Source of the DNA: Gammaproteobacteria bacterium
GTDB taxonomy: Bacteria > Pseudomonadota > Gammaproteobacteria > SMWH01
Assembly (NCBI GenBank): GCA_004357005.1
Contig: SMWH01000068.1
Location: forward strand, 1 to 6,821
Direction of reading: 5' to 3'
Length of the DNA stretch: 6,821 bases
Positions 1-4,502 of this stretch are shown here, in pieces (the first letter of the stretch is position 1; every line of letters begins with the position of its first letter). Made by a program: the position numbers and the translations under genes. The notes beneath the pieces were generated by a model. It was not told where the DNA came from and made no database searches. It worked only from the letters and a program-made list of their open reading frames with translations.

Positions 1-225
1 ACCTTTGACGCCATGGGTCTGCATGTTGCCGTGCGTTTCATTTCAGGCAGCCATAGTTCGCTGCTCAGTCCCGCGGCCGATCCGGCGGTGACCGCGGAGA
101 TGCAGGGGGAAGCGGGTTCCATGACCTTTTCTGACGGTACGACCGTCGTCATTACGGATCCCAGCGTGATCCTGCCGGTGGCCAAACGAAGGCACCGGCT
201 GGTCAAACTGGACTCAGTTCATTAA
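1..225 (+). CDS. C-terminal fragment of a probable Pla-1/cef (VolA-like) family lipase, 5' end outside the window
   Basis: The frame is open from base 1, so this is the last 74 codons of a gene that starts to the left. The internal ATG at 13 is not a credible start: it has no Shine-Dalgarno and no signal sequence. The visible tail contains the motif RFISGSHSSLLSP, then DPAVTAEMQ, then a short segment ending ITDPSVILP. From memory, this pattern (Gly-x-His-x-Ser-Leu-Leu, then an 'AVTxEMQ' helix, then a '(I)xxPxVI' strand) is typical of the C-terminus of large bacterial alpha/beta-hydrolase lipases of the Pla-1/cef and VolA type. In those enzymes the His would belong to the Ser-Asp-His triad; here it is encoded at 52-54. 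Known relatives act on phospholipids or acylglycerols at the cell surface or outside the cell. The nucleophile elbow and signal peptide would lie off-window, so the assignment rests on this tail and on the lipid-related neighbours. It ends 22 nt before the next start and is probably co-transcribed with it. Confidence 0.55.
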   Translation, partial: TFDAMGLHVAVRFISGSHSSLLSPAADPAVTAEMQGEAGSMTFSDGTTVVITDPSVILPVAKRRHRLVKLDSVH

Positions 226-233
226 GCCCGGAT

Positions 234-239
234 AAGGAG
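234..239 (+). promoter_or_regulatory. Shine-Dalgarno AAGGAG that fixes the DUF1302 start
   Basis: A near-perfect AAGGAG ends 8 nt before the ATG at 248. An in-frame GTG at 239 would overlap this site and have no site of its own, so ATG 248 is the start. It is the strongest ribosome-binding site in the window. Confidence 0.85.
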
Positions 240-247
240 TGAGAATC

Positions 248-2077
248 ATGAAAACAAGCATGAAGCAATCTCGCCGGGCCACGACGATCAAGAGCCTGGC
301 AACTGGAAGCGTTGCGTTTATCATCAGCCTGATGACCGCGCAGGTCGCGGCTGTTACATTCGAAAATAAGAGCGGTGAATTCTGGGGGTCTTTCGACAAT
401 ACCTTCAGCTATGGTCTGTCGGTGCGTGTCGAAGACCTCGATCCCAGCAATATCGGCAAGGTCCAACTCGATCCTTCGCTGGCGCCGTTGTTTGGGACCA
501 ACCCGGTGGGCAACAACCCGATTTTCCGGGCTGCTCCGGGCCGGTATTCTGTCAACAGCGACGACGGCAACCTGAACTACCCGGACACGGGCGATCTCAT
601 CACCAACCGCGTGAGTTGGATCGGAGAGCTGGATCTGAACTGGAAGAACTGGGGCGCCTTTTTCCGTGCCGACGCCTTTTATGACTTCGAGAACGAGAAT
701 AAGGACGAGCTTTCCGCAATCGCCAAGGACTTCGTGGGCAGCCGCGCGCGGATCCTCGACGCCTGGATACAGGGCAACTTCGATATTAACGACAAGTTCC
801 TGTCCTTCCGCATCGGCCAGCAGGTGATCAACTGGGGTGAGAGCACGTTCATCCCGGGCGGTTTGAACGTCATCAATCCCTTCGATGTTTCCCAGCTGCG
901 TGCCGCAGGATCACAGTTGAAAACAGCGTTGCTGCCGGTGAACTCGCTGTGGGTGACCTTCGACTTCAGCGCGATGGCCTACACGGAGCTGTTTTATCTG
1001 TTCGAGTTCGAACAGGTGGACCCGGACCCGGCGGGCTATTACTTTTCCACCAATGACTTCGCCACGCCCGGCGGGGAATTCGTCATGCTGGGTTTTGGTC
1101 TGCTCCCGGAGCGCTTCCCGGCCGCGACGATAGCGCGCGGGATTACGCGCTCACCGGCTGATGACGACGGACAATGGGGTGCGAAGGTGGGGTTCATCAT
1201 TCCCCAGTTGAACGACACGGAACTCGCGTTCTATTACCTTCGTTATCACAGCCGTTTGCCGCTGATTTCCGCTGTGGCCGTGACCGACGCAACCGCGAGC
1301 TCCGGCGAATATTTCACCGAATACCCGGAAGACATCGACAAGGTTGGCGTGAGCTGGAACTCCGTGCTGGGATCCACCGGTATCGCCTTCCAGGGTGAGG
1401 TCAGCTACACCGACAACCAGCCCCTGCAAATCGACGATGTGGAACTGCTGTTCGCCGCGTTGTCGCCGCTGAACGCCGGCATCGGCGCCCCGGGCAACCG
1501 GTTCATCTCGCAACTGGGGTCGTTCGACTTCGGAGAGGAAATACAGGGTTGGGATCGCCACGAGGTTACTTTCCTGCAGTTCACCCTGACCAAGATCTTC
1601 GGTGGCACCAACTTCCTCAAAGCGAACCAGTTGGTCACCCTGGCTGAATTCGGTTTCCAGTTCATCGGCGACCTGCCGGATGAGAGGGCGCTGCGTTACA
1701 ACGGCCCCGGAACCGACACCGGCGGCGGTGGTGACGTCAACAGCGGTTTGCTGCGCAATCCGGAGACGGAAACTGACGGTTTTGCCGATGACTTCTCCTG
1801 GGGTTATCGCCTGCTGGCCCGGGCCGAGTACAACAATGCTATCGGTGCCTGGTCGCTGTTCCCGCGCATCGCGTGGGCGCATGATCCCGGCGGCACGTCG
1901 CCGGGGCCCGGCGGTCCCTTCATAGAGGACCGGAAGACCCTGTCAGTGGGCCTCAACGCGCTGTATCTGCAGAAATGGCAGCTCGATATTTCCTATACAA
2001 GGTATATGGGCGCCGGCCGTTACAACCTGCTGCAGGATCGCGACTGGGTCGGTGCCTTCGTGCGTTATTCCTTCTGA
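248..2077 (+). CDS. DUF1302 family outer-membrane beta-barrel protein
   Basis: A 609-aa exported protein. Residues 1-35 are a Sec signal peptide: a basic n-region with KQSRR, a hydrophobic core around SVAFIISLM, and likely cleavage after AQVAA. The mature protein begins with EFWGSFDNTFSYGLSVR, the usual first strand of DUF1302 proteins. The family signature follows at about 189-230 (IGQQVINWGESTFIPGG, then NVINPFDVSQLR and the LLP segment). Later family-like segments are the 'WDRHEVTFLQFTLTKIFG' strand at about 435-452 and the SWGYRLLARAEY strand at about 517-528. Alternating aromatic and polar strands separated by Gly/Pro/Asp-rich loops, and the C-terminal VRYSF ending in Phe, point to BAM-dependent insertion into the outer membrane. 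The family's biochemical role is not established. Its usual partner, DUF1329, follows 17 nt downstream. Because the neighbours look lipid-related, a channel or receptor for hydrophobic compounds is a reasonable inference but unproven. The length is normal for the family, with no frameshift. Family call is high confidence; function is low. Confidence 0.9.
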   Translation: MKTSMKQSRRATTIKSLATGSVAFIISLMTAQVAAVTFENKSGEFWGSFDNTFSYGLSVRVEDLDPSNIGKVQLDPSLAPLFGTNPVGNNPIFRAAPGRYSVNSDDGNLNYPDTGDLITNRVSWIGELDLNWKNWGAFFRADAFYDFENENKDELSAIAKDFVGSRARILDAWIQGNFDINDKFLSFRIGQQVINWGESTFIPGGLNVINPFDVSQLRAAGSQLKTALLPVNSLWVTFDFSAMAYTELFYLFEFEQVDPDPAGYYFSTNDFATPGGEFVMLGFGLLPERFPAATIARGITRSPADDDGQWGAKVGFIIPQLNDTELAFYYLRYHSRLPLISAVAVTDATASSGEYFTEYPEDIDKVGVSWNSVLGSTGIAFQGEVSYTDNQPLQIDDVELLFAALSPLNAGIGAPGNRFISQLGSFDFGEEIQGWDRHEVTFLQFTLTKIFGGTNFLKANQLVTLAEFGFQFIGDLPDERALRYNGPGTDTGGGGDVNSGLLRNPETETDGFADDFSWGYRLLARAEYNNAIGAWSLFPRIAWAHDPGGTSPGPGGPFIEDRKTLSVGLNALYLQKWQLDISYTRYMGAGRYNLLQDRDWVGAFVRYSF

Positions 2078-2080
2078 TGA

Positions 2081-2086
2081 AAAGGG
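2081..2086 (+). promoter_or_regulatory. Weak Shine-Dalgarno AAAGGG that favours the DUF1329 start at 2095
   Basis: AAAGGG lies 8 nt upstream of ATG 2095. A competing in-frame ATG at 2077 overlaps the DUF1302 stop as TGATGA and would add only MKRAKQ, but it has no purine-rich site upstream. Ribosomes finishing DUF1302 might still restart there, and both starts give a workable signal peptide. Confidence 0.55.
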
Positions 2087-2094
2087 CTAAGCAA

Positions 2095-3480
2095 ATGACT
2101 AACAAGATCAATACTTTGGTTCTTGCGCTGATCGTGCCCCTTTTCGCGGGCACGGCACTGGCACAGGTTTCCGAACAGGAAGCCGCGCGGCTGGGACAGG
2201 ATCTCACCCCGACGGGGGCCGAGCAGGCGGGCAATGCCGATGGCACCATCCCGCCCTGGGAAGGCGGCATTACCCAGCCGCCGGCCGGTTACACGGTCGG
2301 GATGTTTCATCCGAGCCCGTGGCCGGATGATCAGCCCCTGTTCACCATTACCAGTGCGAACCTGGACCAGTACCGGGACAAGATGACCGCGGGCCACATC
2401 GCGATGTTCGCGAAGTACCCCGATTACAAGATGCGCATCTACCAGACCCGCCGGAGCGCTTCGTGGCCCCAGTACCAGTATGACGGCACGAAGCACAATG
2501 CCACCCATGCGCTGCTGATTGCCGATGGGGAGGGCGTTTCCCAGGCGATCGCGGGACTGCCGTTCCCGATCCTGTACGAGGTCGGCATGGCCAACGGGGA
2601 CAGCGAGGCGTACCAGGTGATGTGGAACCACAAGCTCCACTACCGTGGACATGGTCTCCACCGCTTCAACAACCAGGCGGCCCCGACCAGCGGCGGCAAA
2701 TACACGTTGATCGTATTGAGCGAAGAGTTGAATCTGCCGTTGGCGCCGGAAGGCACGCTGATCGACGATCTGGGCAACATCCTGTTCTATTTCCTGCAGA
2801 ACACCCAGGCGCCGGCACGCCTGGCCGGTGGTGCGCTGCTGGTGTGGGAAACGGTGGACCAGGTCAGACAGCCGCGCCAGGCATGGGTCTACAACCCGGG
2901 GCAGCGTCGTGTGCGCCGGGCGCCCAACATTGCCTATGACAACCCGGGTACGGCTTCCGACGGTCTGCGCACCAACGACATGAGCGACATGTTCAACGGC
3001 GCCATGGACCGCTACAACTGGACGTTGGTGGGCAAGAAAGAGATGTACGTTCCCTACAACTCCTACGCGCTGCACAGTGGCGACATCAAAGTGGATGACA
3101 TCATCCAGCCGGGCTACATCAACATGGATCTGGCCCGCTACGAGTTGCACCGGGTGTGGGTGGTGGAAGCGAACCTGAGAGAAGGTAAGCGTCATATCAA
3201 TCCCAGACGCACCTACTATGTGGATGAGGACAGTTGGAACATTCTCACCGTGGACCACTATGACAAGCGCATGGAGCTTTGGCGCGTTTCCGAGGCCCAC
3301 TGTATCAACTACTACGACGTAGAAACCTTCTGGACCACGCTGGAAGCACATTTCGATCTCCAGTCGGGCCGCTATATCGCCCAGGGTCTGGATAATGAGC
3401 GGTCGCCCTATGATTTCTCCTTCCGTCAACCGCCGGCCTATTTCACGCCGGCGGCGCTTCGGAAAATGGGCCGCCGATAA
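2095..3480 (+). CDS. DUF1329 family periplasmic protein (probably LolA/LolB-like fold)
   Basis: A 461-aa protein with a clear Sec signal peptide: MTNKIN, a hydrophobic core LVLALIVPLFAG, and likely cleavage after ALA at residue 23. The mature N-terminus carries the DUF1329 hallmark at about 31-58: RLGQDLTPTGAEQAGN followed by DGTIPPWEGG. The C-terminal half has the other family blocks: RQAWVYNPGQRRVRRAP (261-277), YELHRVWVVEANL (349-361), and YYVDEDSWNILTVDHYD into LWRVSEAH (374-402). The family is generally grouped with LolA/LolB/LppX-type proteins, whose open half-barrel shields an acyl chain, so a soluble carrier of a hydrophobic molecule between membranes is a plausible inference. There is no lipobox, so it should be soluble in the periplasm. 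It nearly always follows a DUF1302 gene, as here. An annotation calling it an outer membrane lipoprotein-sorting protein would overstate what is known. Length is normal and the frame is intact. A start at 2077 (467 aa) cannot be fully excluded. Confidence 0.9.
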   Translation: MTNKINTLVLALIVPLFAGTALAQVSEQEAARLGQDLTPTGAEQAGNADGTIPPWEGGITQPPAGYTVGMFHPSPWPDDQPLFTITSANLDQYRDKMTAGHIAMFAKYPDYKMRIYQTRRSASWPQYQYDGTKHNATHALLIADGEGVSQAIAGLPFPILYEVGMANGDSEAYQVMWNHKLHYRGHGLHRFNNQAAPTSGGKYTLIVLSEELNLPLAPEGTLIDDLGNILFYFLQNTQAPARLAGGALLVWETVDQVRQPRQAWVYNPGQRRVRRAPNIAYDNPGTASDGLRTNDMSDMFNGAMDRYNWTLVGKKEMYVPYNSYALHSGDIKVDDIIQPGYINMDLARYELHRVWVVEANLREGKRHINPRRTYYVDEDSWNILTVDHYDKRMELWRVSEAHCINYYDVETFWTTLEAHFDLQSGRYIAQGLDNERSPYDFSFRQPPAYFTPAALRKMGRR

Positions 3481-3486
3481 GCTGTT

Positions 3487-3540
3487 ATGAGTCGCCGGGG
3501 TCGCGGCCCCGACGGCTCGTCCCCGGTCCGGGCTCAATAA
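3487..3540 (+). CDS. Possible 17-codon leader ORF overlapping the YCF48-like start
   Basis: An ATG 6 nt after the DUF1329 stop opens a reading frame encoding MSRRGRGPDGSSPVRAQ. Its TAA stop (3538-3540) shares its last A with the ATG of the next gene (TAATG). There is no good Shine-Dalgarno in front of it and the composition is simply Arg/Gly/Pro-rich, as expected from GC-rich sequence. It may therefore be chance. If translated, it would carry ribosomes through the hairpin at 3491-3516 and deliver them to the propeller start, which itself has only a weak GGG. It is more likely a coupling device than a functional peptide. Confidence 0.2.
   Translation: MSRRGRGPDGSSPVRAQ
3491..3516 (+). promoter_or_regulatory. 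GC-rich intercistronic hairpin
   Basis: Positions 3491-3501 can pair with 3506-3516 around the loop CGCG. The core is CGGGGT against GCCCCG (5 GC pairs and one U-G wobble), extended by four more pairs across a single C/A mismatch. No T-run follows, so it does not look like an intrinsic terminator. It could stabilise the 3' end of the DUF1302-DUF1329 message or lower readthrough into the next two genes. A second weak 4-bp stem (CCCG 3522-3525 with CGGG 3529-3532) could cover the ribosome-binding GGG of the next gene, and CCGGGG (3495-3500) could instead pair with CCCCGG (3521-3526). Confidence 0.4.
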
Positions 3541-3552
3541 TGACGGCTCATC
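3511..3552. repeat. Short imperfect direct repeat GACGGCTC(G/A)TC
   Basis: GACGGCTCGTC at 3511-3521 recurs as GACGGCTCATC at 3542-3552, a 10 of 11 match spaced 31 nt apart. The second copy lies in the first codons of the YCF48-like gene. It may be a small local duplication or chance in GC-rich DNA. Confidence 0.25.
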
Positions 3553-4502
3553 GCTCCCCAGGGTTCTTTGTCTTCCTGACCGTCCTGATCGGCTGCCTGC
3601 CACTCCTGACGTCGTTTGCACAGGAGCCCCGGCCAGCAGTCATGGCGGGGCTCACAACCGAGACCCTGTTGCTGGACGCAGCGATGGTTGATGACCGGAT
3701 CGTCGTGGTGGGGGAGCGGGGTCATGTGATTCTCTCTGACGATGGCGGCAAGAACTGGCGCCAGGCCGTCGTGCCGGTTCGCGCTACGTTGACCGCCGTC
3801 GAGTTCGTCGACCAGAAAAATGGCTGGGCGGTCGGTCACGACGGGGCGATCATCCACAGCGCCGACGGAGGCGAGACCTGGACACTGCAGAACTACACGC
3901 CGGAACTGGAACAGCCCCTGCTGGACGTAATGTTTTTTAATGCCGAGAACGGAATTGCCATCGGGGCCTACGGGTATTACCTGTTCACCTCCGACGGGGG
4001 CGGGACCTGGGAAGAGACCATGGTCGATGAGGAGTGGGACTACCACCTCAATGCGATCGTGGAGGCCGGCGACGCGAACCTGTATATCGCGGCGGAATCA
4101 GGAAGCATCTACCGCTCTTCCGACCGCGGCAAGACCTGGCAGTCCCTGGATTTTCCCTACCGGGGTTCCCTGTTTGGCATTCTCGCCCTGGGTTCGGATC
4201 GTATTATGACCTTCGGGCTGCGGGGCCACGTCTATGAAAGCGACGACGGTGGCCTGTCCTGGCGGCAGGTCAATACGGGGACCGAAAGGGCGATCCTGGG
4301 CGGGCGCGTGTTTGACGACGGGACCATCGTCCTGGTGGGAGCCAGCGGGACCATCCTCATCTGGCCGCCCGGGGCCCATGCCTTCGAGCTCACCCGCCAC
4401 GAAGAAGGCGCGGACCTGGTGGCGGTGATGCGTGGCAGCGAGGGCGGACTGCTGCTGTTCGGCGAGAGCGGCATACTGACCAACGGAGACCCGGGCGAAT
4501 GA
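3540..4502 (+). CDS. YCF48-like (BNR/Asp-box) beta-propeller envelope protein
   Basis: A 320-aa exported protein. An N-terminal hydrophobic segment at about 9-26 is followed either by a signal peptidase I site at SFA/QEP (27/28) or by a lipobox LIGC at 16-19. The rest is a run of propeller blades with the YCF48/Asp-box pattern GxxGxIxxSxDGGxxW: VGERGHVILSDDGGKNW (57-73), VGHDGAIIHSADGGETW (98-114), IGAYGYYLFTSDGGGTW (141-157), SGSIYRSSDRGKTW (187-200) and GLRGHVYESDDGGLSW (226-241). Two degenerate repeats follow at GASGTILIWPPG (267-278) and FGESGILTNGDPG (307-319). Seven repeats fit a seven-bladed propeller. Cyanobacterial and plastid Ycf48/HCF136 assist photosystem II assembly, but nothing photosynthetic is present here. 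In this context it is more likely a scaffold or assembly partner of the following RND permease, which is inference. The start has only a weak GGG 7 nt upstream and overlaps the stop of the leader ORF; no other in-frame start was found after the DUF1329 stop. Confidence 0.85.
   Translation: MTAHRSPGFFVFLTVLIGCLPLLTSFAQEPRPAVMAGLTTETLLLDAAMVDDRIVVVGERGHVILSDDGGKNWRQAVVPVRATLTAVEFVDQKNGWAVGHDGAIIHSADGGETWTLQNYTPELEQPLLDVMFFNAENGIAIGAYGYYLFTSDGGGTWEETMVDEEWDYHLNAIVEAGDANLYIAAESGSIYRSSDRGKTWQSLDFPYRGSLFGILALGSDRIMTFGLRGHVYESDDGGLSWRQVNTGTERAILGGRVFDDGTIVLVGASGTILIWPPGAHAFELTRHEEGADLVAVMRGSEGGLLLFGESGILTNGDPGE
4485..4488 (+). promoter_or_regulatory. Shine-Dalgarno GGAG for the RND gene, inside the YCF48-like gene
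   Basis: GGAG ends 10 nt before ATG 4499. The next in-frame ATG at 4508 would be 19 nt away, which is too far. This supports a start overlapping the upstream stop as ATGA (4499-4502), a usual arrangement for translational coupling. Confidence 0.55.

Noticed and set aside
239..247. GTG start for DUF1302 at 239
   Set aside because: It overlaps the AAGGAG site, which is correctly spaced for ATG 248.
1151..1882. 243-codon minus-strand frame opposite DUF1302
   Set aside because: It is antisense to conserved barrel strands and has no family signal.
3491..3516. Intrinsic terminator after DUF1329
   Set aside because: The hairpin is good, but no run of T follows; the next bases are GC-rich and lead into a coding region.
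2065..3621. 518-codon open frame on the minus strand opposite DUF1329
   Set aside because: It mirrors a solid family member on the + strand. Its His/Arg/Val-rich composition is typical of antisense frames in GC-rich genes, and it has no recognisable motif or signal.
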